From: UBA2966 sp965242505
Lineage (GTDB): Bacteria > Pseudomonadota > Alphaproteobacteria > UBA2966
Length of the DNA stretch: 64,000 bases
Assembly (NCBI GenBank): GCA_965242505.1
Contig: OZ251449.1
Coordinates: 2,852,001-2,916,000, forward strand
Direction: 5' to 3'
Under the pieces are notes generated by a model. It made no database searches. It saw only the letters and a list, made by a program, of their open reading frames with translations, and was not told the DNA's origin. Each line of letters opens with the position of its first letter. Position 1 is the first letter of the stretch. The translations under genes and the position numbers were made by a program. This document shows positions 16,072-24,409 of the stretch, one piece after another.

Positions 16072-18053
16072 TGGAGCTGCGGCCCCGAGCGCCGGACGTC
16101 CACGGTCTCCCGGATCTGGCGCTCGCCCGACCGGCGCTCCGGGACGAGGGGGAGCCTGGCGATGGCCGCGGCCTCGGGCGTCAGCGCGACGAGGTCCCCG
16201 CGGTTGAGCTTGCGCGCGTCGTCGTAGCCGAGCGCGTGGGTCAGCGCCGCGATCTGCCAGCGGACGCTCTCGAGGAACCGCGCCGCGTTCCGGGCCTCGA
16301 CGTCCACGTCGTAGCGCTTCTCGTGCTCGGGGTCCTGGGTGGCGATCCCGACGACGCAGGAGCCGACGTGGCACTGCATGCAGGCGATGCAGCCCGCGGC
16401 GATGATCGCCGAGGTTCCCATGCCGATGGCGTCGGCCCCCAGCGCCAGCGCCTTCACGGCGTCGATCCCGTCCTTGACGCCGCCCATGAGCACGATGTCG
16501 ACGTCGCGCCGCCGGCCGATCTCCGCCAGCGCTTCCTCGGCCTCCTGGATGGCGGCGATGGTCGGGATGCCGCAGTAGTCGAGCACCTCGTTGCCGGCCG
16601 CGCCGGTGGAGCCCTGCATCCCGTCGAGCTCGATGAAGTCGAAGCCGTCCTTGACGGCGATCTTGACGTCGTCGCGGACGCGTCCGGCGCCGAGCTTGAC
16701 GGCGACCGGGATGCGGTAGCCCGTGGCCTCGCGCAGTTCCTCGATCTTGATGACGAGGTCGTCGGCGCCGAGGATGTCCGGGTGGCGCGACGGCGAGCGC
16801 AGGTCGATGCCGTGGGGGATGCCGCGGATGCGCGCGATCTCCTCGGTGACCTTCGCCGCCATGAGCTGGCCGCCGAACCCGGGCTTGGCCCCCTGGCTGA
16901 TGTAGATCTCGAGGCCGTCGGCCCGCTGCATGTCGTGGACGTTCCAGCCCAGGCGCCCCGACAGCATCTGGAAGATGAGCTGGTCGGCGGCTTCCCGCTG
17001 CTCGTCCATCATCCCGCCTTCGCCGGTGTTCTCCGAGATCCCGGCCAGGGCCGCGGCCTTGGCCATGGCGAGCTTGGTCGACTTGCTCAGCGCTCCGTAG
17101 CTCATCGGCGAGATCATCACCGGCATCGAGAGGCTCAGCGGCCTGGCCCCGTGGCGGCCGCCGATCTCGGTGCGCAGGTCGACCTTGCCGACGACGTCCG
17201 GGTCGCCGCCGGCGGCGCTCAGGTCCTTGCGGAAGGCGATGTCGTTGAGGTGCGGCAACGCCCGCGCGCCGCCGTAGCCCCGGATGCGGTAACGGCCGAT
17301 CCTGGACTTGACGTAGATGTCCTCCTGGACCTTCTCGTTCCAGTAGCTCGACTTGCCCGAGAAGGTGAAGAACGGGATCGCCCGGCGCCGGGGCTCCGGG
17401 GCGCCGTAGCGCAGGTTGCCGCCCTCGTTGACGATCTTGCCGAAGGTTCCCTTGAAGGGGATCTCGTGCCTGTCGAGGAGCGCGCGCAGTTCGTCGTCCT
17501 CGGCGCCCTCCATGTCGGTTCGCATGGCCGCGGCGCCCAGGGACTGGACCTCGCCGCCGACGAAGATCTCGCCGCCGGTCATGTCCTCGCCCACGCGCTC
17601 GCCGGAATCGCCGACGATGACGATGCGCCCGCCGTACATCATGTAGCCGGCCATGAAGTTCGCGTTCCTGGCGCAGAGCAGCGTGCCTTCCTTCATGACC
17701 TGGCCGGCGCGCGACCCGACGTTCCCCTTGACCACGACCTCGGCGCCGCGGATGGCGACGGCGGCGATGGCGCTGGCGTTGCCGCCGACGACCACCGAAC
17801 CCCGGTGCATGTTGTCGGCGAGGCCCCAGCCGGCGTTGCTCTCGACCTCGAAGCGCGGCCCGTCGGTCAGGCCGGCGCAGAAGTAGCCGGCCGATCCCCG
17901 GATGCGCACCGTGACGGGGTGGGTCAGGCCGACCCCGATGTGGTGCCGCGCGTCCGGGTTGAGGACCTCGACGTCCTCGCCGTCCGCGCCCGCCTTCCGG
18001 ATCAGGTCGTTGGCTTCGCGGACCGGCAGCGCGCCGAGGTCTACCGTGACCAT
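16068..18053 (-). CDS. Glutamate-synthase-like FMN protein with N-terminal GXGXG domain
   Basis: A 661-residue protein. Residues 1-215 form the GXGXG beta-helix seen at the end of GltB (GGNASAIAAVAIRG, GTLLCARNANFMAGY, GGRIVIVGDSGERVG). Residues 220-661 are the FMN-binding synthase barrel (PMSYGALSKSTKLA, NTGEGGM, DGMQGSTGAAGN, MGGVKDG) with the [3Fe-4S] cysteines in CIACMQCHVGSC followed by VGIATQDPEHEKRYDV. In normal GltB these domains follow the amidotransferase in one chain and in the opposite order; here the amidotransferase is a separate gene. Similar split sets include GlxBCD and the N-methylglutamate synthase MgsABC. The acceptor of the glutamine nitrogen is undecided. The ATG at 18053 lies inside the upstream gene's end. 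Confidence 0.85.
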   Translation of the reverse strand: MVTVDLGALPVREANDLIRKAGADGEDVEVLNPDARHHIGVGLTHPVTVRIRGSAGYFCAGLTDGPRFEVESNAGWGLADNMHRGSVVVGGNASAIAAVAIRGAEVVVKGNVGSRAGQVMKEGTLLCARNANFMAGYMMYGGRIVIVGDSGERVGEDMTGGEIFVGGEVQSLGAAAMRTDMEGAEDDELRALLDRHEIPFKGTFGKIVNEGGNLRYGAPEPRRRAIPFFTFSGKSSYWNEKVQEDIYVKSRIGRYRIRGYGGARALPHLNDIAFRKDLSAAGGDPDVVGKVDLRTEIGGRHGARPLSLSMPVMISPMSYGALSKSTKLAMAKAAALAGISENTGEGGMMDEQREAADQLIFQMLSGRLGWNVHDMQRADGLEIYISQGAKPGFGGQLMAAKVTEEIARIRGIPHGIDLRSPSRHPDILGADDLVIKIEELREATGYRIPVAVKLGAGRVRDDVKIAVKDGFDFIELDGMQGSTGAAGNEVLDYCGIPTIAAIQEAEEALAEIGRRRDVDIVLMGGVKDGIDAVKALALGADAIGMGTSAIIAAGCIACMQCHVGSCVVGIATQDPEHEKRYDVDVEARNAARFLESVRWQIAALTHALGYDDARKLNRGDLVALTPEAAAIARLPLVPERRSGERQIRETVDVRRSGPQLQ

Positions 18054-18949
18054 GTGGCGCAGGTTCCGGGCGGAGGCTCGGTCGTATCGAGCGCCCGGCC
18101 CGGGAACAGGCGGTTGAGCGAGACCTCTTCCGAGGCGATGGCGATGAGGTCGTCGTTCTCGTAGAGCACCATCGGCTTGGCGGCGAGGCGGTCCTTGGCG
18201 TAGCCCATCTCGTCCCTGGTCGACGCCAGGAACGAGAACGTTCCGTCGAGGTCGTCGATCGAGGTCTCGAGGGCCTGCCGCAGGGTCTCCCCGTGCTCGA
18301 GCCTGTCGGCCAGGTAGACCGCGATGAGCTCCGAATCGTTGTCCGTGTGGAACTCGTAATCGCGCTGCTCCAGCAGCCGGCGCATCTTCCAGTAGTTGGT
18401 GATCTGGCCGTTGTGGACGATCGCCACGTCGGAGAACCCGGTCGCCCAGAACGGGTGCGCCGCTTCCGGCTTGACGTCGGACTCCGTGGCCAGCCGCACG
18501 TGTCCGAGGCCGTGGCTGCCGTCCGCCGAACGGACGTCGTAGACCTCGTCGACGTCGCGGGCGCCGCCGACGTCCTTGACGATGTCGAGGGCGCCGCCGA
18601 TGGAGAACAGCTTCGCCGCGCGCTCCATGGCGTAGGCGAGCTTCCGGACGTCGCCCCCGTAGCGCACCGTCGCCCGGTAGGTTCCGCCGACGCGCCGGCC
18701 GTCGACGATCCGGGCGTCGAACGCCTCCAGCGCCCGCGTCACGCGGTCCACGTTCTCGGCGCCCTCGTCCCCGGCGCCGACGTGGAACCGCAGGACGAAT
18801 TCGTCCGCCTCCGCGCCGTCGCCGTACAGCGCGAACCCCGTCGAATCGGGTCCGCGGTGCTGGCATCCGTCGAGCATCTCGATCAGGGTCTCGCCGAGCG
18901 TCGCGTTGAGTTCGGCGTTCTTGAAGAGGACTCCGGCTATTCCGCACAT
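18041..18949 (-). CDS. Class II glutamine amidotransferase (GlxB/MgsA-like)
   Basis: A 302-residue Ntn-type amidotransferase starting MCGIAGVLF. Cys2 becomes the nucleophile that frees ammonia from glutamine. Further family marks are HRGPDSTGFAL, GHVRLATES, VHNGQITN and HTDNDSE. It should supply nitrogen to the FMN protein encoded next; the two genes overlap by 13 bases. The last 15 residues after LFPGRALDTTEPPP look unconserved. It is the first gene of the three-gene set, with the XRE-cupin regulator just upstream on the same strand. Confidence 0.88.
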   Translation of the reverse strand: MCGIAGVLFKNAELNATLGETLIEMLDGCQHRGPDSTGFALYGDGAEADEFVLRFHVGAGDEGAENVDRVTRALEAFDARIVDGRRVGGTYRATVRYGGDVRKLAYAMERAAKLFSIGGALDIVKDVGGARDVDEVYDVRSADGSHGLGHVRLATESDVKPEAAHPFWATGFSDVAIVHNGQITNYWKMRRLLEQRDYEFHTDNDSELIAVYLADRLEHGETLRQALETSIDDLDGTFSFLASTRDEMGYAKDRLAAKPMVLYENDDLIAIASEEVSLNRLFPGRALDTTEPPPGTCATWSR

Positions 18950-19048
18950 GGCGCGCCTCCCGCATGAGATGACGCCCGAAGAGTAAGGGACGGAGCCTGC
19001 GGAATCAAGTCATGACGGGAAAAAAAGTTTCCTCTCGTGAAATTCCCG

Positions 19049-19669
19049 TCACTCGGAGTCCCTGGAGTACGCGATGACGGAGAGGAAGCGGATCGGCAGT
19101 GCGCGCAGCTCTTCCGGTCCGTGGGGCGCGTTCGCGTCGAAGAACAGGGAATCGCCGGGGAGCAGCGTATAGGTCTCGCCCCCGTGCCGGTAGCTCACCT
19201 CGCCTTCCAGCATGTAGATGAACTCCTGCCCCGCGTGCTGGAACAGAGGGAAGACGTCCGACTCCTCCGTCAGGCTGATCAGATACGGTTCGACGGCCAC
19301 GCTCTTGCCGACGCTGTGGCCCAGGAGCCGGTACTGGTGGCCCGCGCGGGTCCCCCGCCGCTCGATGGCGAGGCCCCGCCCCGCCCGCACGTAGGTGGCG
19401 TCCAGCTCTTCCTCGAACTTGCGGAAGAACGCCGTGACGGGCACGTGCAGGGCCCGCGACAGGGCCCGCAGCGTGGCGAGCGACGGCGACGTCACGCCGT
19501 TCTCGATCTTGGACAACATGCCCGCCGAGAGCCTCGACGCCTTGGCGAGTTCGGCCACCGTCATGTCGAGCTTCTTGCGGAAGTCGCGCACCTCCCCGCC
19601 GATCGAGACCTCGAGGCTGCTGTCGTCGGCGTCGGTCGCGTGGGGGTGCTGATAGCCCGCGTTTCTCAT
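19049..19669 (-). CDS. XRE-family regulator with C-terminal cupin
   Basis: A 206-residue regulator. Residues 25-80 are an XRE helix-turn-helix (VRDFRKKLDMTVAELAKASRLSAGMLSKIENG, split by the usual turn). Residues 130-200 are a cupin_2 sensor (HAGQEFIYMLEGEV, LLPGDSLFFDANAPHG). Regulators of this form commonly sit beside glutamine-amide and polyamine metabolism genes. It is 99 bases upstream of the amidotransferase gene on the same strand, so it probably controls that set, perhaps sensing an amine or amino acid. The ligand is not visible from sequence. Confidence 0.85.
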   Translation of the reverse strand: MRNAGYQHPHATDADDSSLEVSIGGEVRDFRKKLDMTVAELAKASRLSAGMLSKIENGVTSPSLATLRALSRALHVPVTAFFRKFEEELDATYVRAGRGLAIERRGTRAGHQYRLLGHSVGKSVAVEPYLISLTEESDVFPLFQHAGQEFIYMLEGEVSYRHGGETYTLLPGDSLFFDANAPHGPEELRALPIRFLSVIAYSRDSE

Positions 19670-19729
19670 GTCATGCCGCTCGTCCGCGCGCCTCGTCCGG
19701 CGGCGGGGGGCCGCAGGGTCCGTTCATGG

Positions 19730-19985
19730 GCTCTTCCTCTGGCGCCGTGACCCCCACCCCGACCCTCCCCCTGCAAGGGAGAGGGAGAATGAAGGGGGGC
19801 GGAGGAACCGTCGACGCCCCTCCCCACTGGCGCCGCGACCCCCACCCCGACCCTCCCCCTGCAAGGGAGAGGGAGAACGAGGGGGGCGGAGGAACCGTCG
19901 ACGCCCCTCCCCTCTGGCGCCGTGACCCCCACCCCGACCCTCCCCCTGCAAGGGAGAGGGAGAAGAAGGGGGGAGGTCGGGAGGG
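19730..19985. repeat. Three tandem family A palindromic repeats
   Basis: Three copies, about 88 bases apart (near 19745, 19828 and 19920), separated by GAACCGTCGACGCCCCTCCCC. They fill the gap between the regulator and the membrane protein gene. No gene was seen in this stretch. Confidence 0.85.
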
Positions 19986-20025
19986 GGCGGGCCATCGTTC
20001 GGGAGGGGGGCGCGCGGTCCAGCCG

Positions 20026-20547
20026 TCAGCCCGACGCGCGTTCCCGGATCAGGGCCGCGATCTCCGAGAGCGGTTCCTCGACGGCGTTGCCGGGAATCAG
20101 GAGATGGTCGTCCTTGACGAGGGCGTTGCCGCGGCTCTTCCGGCTCGCGTCGACGTCGAGCGTGGCGAAGAACAACTCCGCGTTCCGGAGGTCGACGCGC
20201 AGCAGGGGCCGCAGCCGAACGCCCGCGGTTCGCGCCCCCGACACGTGCCGCCAGGGCACCGCGGGGAGGTCCCAGTCGCGGCACCAGAGCCCCGCGTCGT
20301 CGATGGTCATCACCGTCCCGCGCGACCATGCGCCCCAGGAGAAGAGAAGAACGGCGACGGAGAGCGCCACGCAGACGGCGGAGATCAACACGTGGTCGCG
20401 CACGTGGCCCTCGCCGAACAGGACGACTCCGAGCCCGATCATCGACAGCAGGAACGCCACGACCGAGGCGTGCAGGCGGCGCGCCCTGGAGACGCGGAAG
20501 GCGTACGCCTGCGCCGGGCCCCGTTCGCCGGGCGTCCGTCCGGTCAA
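20026..20547 (-). CDS. Membrane protein of unknown function (173 aa)
   Basis: Two membrane helices (about residues 26-47 and 52-73: LHASVVAFLLSMIGLGVVLF, LISAVCVALSVAVLLFSW) precede a cytoplasmic beta-rich part (TMTIDDAGLWCRDWDLPAVPW) that resembles the PH-like folds of two-helix membrane proteins. The start is TTG at 20547, chosen because AGGAGGGCCGGAA precedes it at good spacing; no ATG fits upstream. It follows the ammonium transporter and the small membrane protein on the same strand and may be co-transcribed. The function is unknown. Confidence 0.65.
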   Translation of the reverse strand: MTGRTPGERGPAQAYAFRVSRARRLHASVVAFLLSMIGLGVVLFGEGHVRDHVLISAVCVALSVAVLLFSWGAWSRGTVMTIDDAGLWCRDWDLPAVPWRHVSGARTAGVRLRPLLRVDLRNAELFFATLDVDASRKSRGNALVKDDHLLIPGNAVEEPLSEIAALIRERASG

Positions 20548-20595
20548 TTCCGGCCCTCCTCGCCGTCGGCGGGGGAGGCCGCCGACGGAACCCGC

Positions 20596-20817
20596 TCAGT
20601 GATGGTCGTCGATGGCGTCCTGCAACGTCGCCTCGTCGCCGTACTTCTCGACGCTGTCCTTGAGGATCTCGTTCTCGTGCCTGACCTGCCAGACGTGCCA
20701 GGCGAGCCACAGGACGATCCCGATCAGCGCCATCAGGCCCTCGGCGCCGACGAACGGGTAGATGCTCGTCACGTCCGCCAGGTCGACGGCCCAAGAGTCG
20801 ATAGGTGTGGTCGACAT
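20596..20817 (-). CDS. Small membrane protein next to the ammonium transporter (73 aa)
   Basis: One hydrophobic helix (about residues 28-47: GLMALIGIVLWLAWHVW) is followed by an acidic, charged tail ending DAIDDHH. GGAGGAGCACTGGC precedes the ATG at 20817. It lies 42 bases after the amt stop codon on the same strand, so it is probably translated from the same mRNA. The size and placement suggest a single-pass partner or regulator of the transporter; this is inference. No family was recognised. Confidence 0.65.
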   Translation of the reverse strand: MSTTPIDSWAVDLADVTSIYPFVGAEGLMALIGIVLWLAWHVWQVRHENEILKDSVEKYGDEATLQDAIDDHH

Positions 20818-20830
20818 GCCAGTGCTCCTC

Positions 20831-20856
20831 CGTTCCCGTTCCCGTTCCCGTTCCCG
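20831..20856. repeat. Hexamer tandem repeat CGTTCC x4
   Basis: Four perfect copies of CGTTCC plus CG between the amt stop codon and the ribosome site of the small membrane protein gene. It lies in the transcribed spacer. Confidence 0.85.
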
Positions 20857-20859
20857 TCG

Positions 20860-22230
20860 TCAGGCGCCCGCCGATTCCGAGCGGACCGCCGCCGCCACGT
20901 CCGCGCGCGCGGCCGCGGCTTCCTTGTTGTCGTGGAAGTCGAGGCCGAGCACCTCGATCTCGCGCGGGATGCGCAGCAGCCCCCGCGAGTGGAGGATCCT
21001 GGCGACGATCCACGCCGGAACGAAGCCGAGGACCCAGAACATGATGACCGCGCCCACGAACTGCCCGAGCGGGTTGATCGCGGCGAAGCCCTCGTAGGGC
21101 GACGAGGGGTGCCCCCAGAGCACGAAACCGGCGATGACGAGGCCGATGAAGCCGGCGTAGCCGTGGACCGCCACGGCGCCGACCGCGTCGTCGACCTTGA
21201 ACCTCCGTTCGACCCAGTGGTGGATCCTGTACATGAGGAAGGTGCCGACGCCGGCCACGATCATGGCCTGGATCGGGTGGTAGAGGTCGTTGCCGGCGGA
21301 CGCCGTGATGATGCCGGCGAGGCCGCCCGAGTAGGTCCAGAAGGCGTCGCCCTTCGAGGCCATGTAGCCGACCAGCATCCCCCCGGCCAGCGACATCAGG
21401 AAGTTCACCGTGATGGCGCTGAGCGTCGTCGGGGTGAGGTAGATGGTGGTCGCGGTCTGGGTGGCGCCGGTGATCTGGCCGTCGATGAAGGCGGTCGTCG
21501 CCACCGGCACGTTGCAGGCGACGTAGAACCCCCAGAAGCCCGTGTAGATCAGGAACAGCCCGATGCAGACCAGCCACGTGTTGTGCGGCAGGATGTCGCG
21601 CGGCGTTCCGTCGGCGGCGAACTTGCCGAGGCGCGGCCCGAGCACGACCAGGACGCCGAGGGCGGTGCCGCCGGCGATCGCGTGGATGACGCCGGACGCG
21701 TAGGCGTCGTGATACCCGAGGATCTCGACCATCCAGCCGTTGAAGTGCCAGCCCCAGGCGGCGTCGATCGACCACGTGACGGAACCGATCATGATGGCGA
21801 AGATCCAGAACGCGAAGTGGCGTATCCGTTCGATCACGGCGCCCGAGACGATGGAGGCCGCGGTCCACGCGAACAGCAGGAACGCCGCCCAGAAGACGCC
21901 GCTGATGCGGTCGTCGAGGCGGGGCCCCATGCTCTCCCCCCACGGCGTGTAGGCCGCCGCGACGGACGGGTCGGGATGGCCGAGCGGGCCCGTGATGCCC
22001 GGCCCGCCGGGCAGCGCCCAGTAGATCCACCAGCCGAAGAAGAACCACGTGATCGTGACCAGCGGGATCAGCATGGAGTTCTTCATCAGGGTGTGCATGT
22101 GGTTCCGGCGCCGGCTCGCGCCCACCTCGTACATGCAGAAGCCGACGTGGATCAGGAACATCAGCGCGACCGTGATCCAGTAGTAGAACTCGGTGAACAC
22201 CGTCGTGATCGCGGCGACGTCCGTATCCAT
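20860..22230 (-). CDS. amt: Ammonium transporter
   Basis: A 456-residue polytopic inner-membrane protein of the Amt/MEP/Rh family with about eleven helices. The pore histidine pair is visible in SGVIHAIAGG and AVAVHGYAGFIG, and the aspartate eight residues before the first His is kept (YHDAYASGVIH). Other family blocks are FWGFYVACNVP, GGMLVGYMASKGDAF and IQAMIVAGVGTFLMY. ATG 22230 is chosen because GGAGGAACCCTC precedes it. Its place beside a glutamine-dependent synthase set supports a nitrogen-supply role. No glnK/P-II gene is adjacent, unlike most amtB operons. Confidence 0.9.
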   Translation of the reverse strand: MDTDVAAITTVFTEFYYWITVALMFLIHVGFCMYEVGASRRRNHMHTLMKNSMLIPLVTITWFFFGWWIYWALPGGPGITGPLGHPDPSVAAAYTPWGESMGPRLDDRISGVFWAAFLLFAWTAASIVSGAVIERIRHFAFWIFAIMIGSVTWSIDAAWGWHFNGWMVEILGYHDAYASGVIHAIAGGTALGVLVVLGPRLGKFAADGTPRDILPHNTWLVCIGLFLIYTGFWGFYVACNVPVATTAFIDGQITGATQTATTIYLTPTTLSAITVNFLMSLAGGMLVGYMASKGDAFWTYSGGLAGIITASAGNDLYHPIQAMIVAGVGTFLMYRIHHWVERRFKVDDAVGAVAVHGYAGFIGLVIAGFVLWGHPSSPYEGFAAINPLGQFVGAVIMFWVLGFVPAWIVARILHSRGLLRIPREIEVLGLDFHDNKEAAAARADVAAAVRSESAGA

Positions 22231-22439
22231 GAGGGTTCCTCCGCGGGGCGTGGATGGGGTTGCCGCCCGCCGCGCGCCCTGCTCGCGCGGCGGGGCGTGG
22301 CGTCGGTTCAGTCCGGGATGCGTGTCGGGACGTTCGCCATGCCCGCCAGCTTTCTTCTCGGTATCGACGCGCATGTTCCCCGATTCCGCGTCGGGAAACA
22401 AGCATTCATTTCACGCGGCGGCCGCGGCGGCTTTCGGAC

Positions 22440-22600
22440 AGCGAATCCGGCGCGGCGATCCGCACACTCCGCACACTCTTCGGGGGGCGGGTGCGGCGCG
22501 GCGGTCCGCACAGTCCGCACACCCTCCGGGGGGTGGGCGCGGCGCGTCGCGGCGGTTCGCACAGTCCGCACACTCTCGCAGCCGAGCACCGTTTCGGTGT
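22440..22600. repeat. Family C direct repeats CCGCACACTCCGCACAC
   Basis: Three close copies (near 22459, 22507 and 22558) in the 600-base region between amt and the CRISPR promoter. Apart from these, 22231-22840 holds no supportable gene; short frames there are not backed by ribosome sites. Confidence 0.75.
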
Positions 22601-22845
22601 ATGCGACCGTCAGCGCCCGAGCCAAGACCTGGACCTGCGGCCCCGGCCGCACGAGGAGGCTTTGGGCGCCTCCGGGCGCCAATGTCCCGCCACCGCCCGA
22701 ATGGGCCGACCAGATACCGCGACAAGCCGCGCCAGCCGTTCCAATGAAGCCGGGCCTCGCGGCCCGGAAGCATGCGCACGGGCGCACGTAAACCCGCCTA
22801 GTCCGATGCTGCAATTCAGCTCCCTTCCCATCGGCAGGCCAAGGA

Positions 22846-22874
22846 TTGACGGGTGGCGGGAGAGCGATTATACT
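22846..22874 (+). promoter_or_regulatory. Promoter of the cas operon
   Basis: TTGACG at 22846-22851 and TATACT at 22869-22874 are separated by exactly 17 bases, the best sigma-70 match in the window. It reads toward csb1, leaving a leader of nearly 290 bases before the ATG at 23165. Confidence 0.7.
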
Positions 22875-23164
22875 TTATTGGTTTAGGGGGTTTCAGGGGG
22901 ACTTGATTGACCGTCCAATCCATCTATATGGTCTGATCGTTCCATAGGTCAAGAAGTGCGCACCATGAAACGTCGCTGCCATATCACCCGCACCACGCTC
23001 AAGATCGAGACGACGCGCGTCTCGGTGGAAGTCCTTGATGACGACATGAATCCTTGCAATGCGTGGTTCCGACCAGACGGTCACGCCCGGCCGACATCGG
23101 CGGACACGCCAAAACCTATCCGGCGCGACGAGCGCGATCGGGTAATCGATTGGAGAGACAGACC

Positions 23165-24409
23165 ATGACGATCGATCTGCAAACCTTGAGAGAAGCCGTC
23201 GGCAAGGATGCCGCGTTCCGTCGCGTTCGCCGACTTCAGCCCATTGGCGGGCAAGGCGACAAGATATTCCCGCCGACCTATCCGCCCGAACGCCGTGGCG
23301 CTCCCCCACGCCACGTGTTCGAACAACGGCGTGTGGATGGGACCGAAATCTGGTGCGTCCTGATCGACAGTGTCCAGAGCCAAGCCAACCGGTTGGAAGA
23401 GGCGCTGCTGGCCGCTGCCGAGGAAGACGACGAAGGCGAACGGGCGCTGTTGCCCTATGTCACGGTGGATTTCGGCGGCGCCGGACTGGAGCCGCTGGAG
23501 CGCATCACGTCGCTGGACGCGCCGCACCGGGTCTATGACGCCATCCTGCGGGACAGTCTTTTGAATGGCGCACCCTTCATGCGAAGCGATGAAGGGCGCC
23601 GCCTCGCGGCGGCGAAGCCCGCCGATGCGACGGCGTTGCTGGAATTGTCTCCCACGGCTCTTTTGTTCGGCGCCTGGCACAGCCAAGGCGAGGGCGGCGC
23701 TCTCGGAGCGAAGTTCCCGCGGGCGCTCGTCTCCGAGATCATGGGCATCGACGCGCCGGTCGAGGAAATCGTTGCCAACCGGCACACTGGCGAAATGGAG
23801 GCTCGCACCTCGGGCCGACGCACGGGAAGCCGGATCGACCCGCTCGGCATCCTCCGCAAGGTGGAGGTCTTCAAGGGCGCCTCCGCTTCCGATTGGAGCA
23901 CAGACAAGAGCGGCGTCGGCAAGGGCGCGAAGAAGGTCCGTCCTTCCGAGATAAATCACAGCAATATCATGCCCACCGTCGAGCCTCTCGGCGTCACTTG
24001 CGACCATGTGGAACACCGGGCGACGATCACGCTGGCGGGATTGAGGGGGTTGCGTTTCGGCGGCGGCGCAAGAGATGAAGCCGGACGCGCACTGATCGCG
24101 TCGCTCGGCCTCCTGGCGTTGACCGAACAGGACGCGCGCGGCTACGCGCTGCGCTCGCGCTGCGATCTGGTCTGTGACGGCCCGGCGCCGCTCGAACTGG
24201 TCCGCGCCGACGGCCTGACGGAGGCCCTTGAACTCGACCGCGCGGCGGCGCGGGCGCTCTATCGGAAAGCATACGGACAAGCCGAAGAGGCGGGCTTCGG
24301 GTTCAGATCGCTCACCCTCAAGCCGCAGGACAAGCTGATCGAGATCATCCGCCGCAGCCGTGAACTGGCGCTGGAAGGCCAAGGTGATGAAGGCGAGGAT
24401 GACGAATGA
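23165..24409 (+). CDS. csb1: Type I-G CRISPR Cas7 subunit (Csb1)
   Basis: A 414-residue protein of the GSU0053/Csb1 family, the Cas7-type backbone of the type I-G (formerly I-U) Cascade that coats the crRNA. The signature KVRPSEINHSNI lies near residue 262, with LLELSPTALLFGAWHSQG and ARTSGRRTGSRIDPLG before it and LRGLRFGGGA after it. It is the first gene of the operon after a strong promoter; its last bases overlap csb2 (ATGA). Its codons look less GC-biased than the surrounding core genes, in line with an acquired locus. Confidence 0.92.
   Translation: MTIDLQTLREAVGKDAAFRRVRRLQPIGGQGDKIFPPTYPPERRGAPPRHVFEQRRVDGTEIWCVLIDSVQSQANRLEEALLAAAEEDDEGERALLPYVTVDFGGAGLEPLERITSLDAPHRVYDAILRDSLLNGAPFMRSDEGRRLAAAKPADATALLELSPTALLFGAWHSQGEGGALGAKFPRALVSEIMGIDAPVEEIVANRHTGEMEARTSGRRTGSRIDPLGILRKVEVFKGASASDWSTDKSGVGKGAKKVRPSEINHSNIMPTVEPLGVTCDHVEHRATITLAGLRGLRFGGGARDEAGRALIASLGLLALTEQDARGYALRSRCDLVCDGPAPLELVRADGLTEALELDRAAARALYRKAYGQAEEAGFGFRSLTLKPQDKLIEIIRRSRELALEGQGDEGEDDE

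Noticed and set aside
22600..22800. Possible mobile-element remnant or tRNA upstream of the CRISPR locus
   Set aside because: No transposase motif, inverted terminal repeats, or tRNA TTCGA-loop cloverleaf could be made out.
22956..23168. A 70-codon frame just before csb1
   Set aside because: It lies in the cas operon leader and overlaps the csb1 start in another frame; no recognisable motif and no clear ribosome site.
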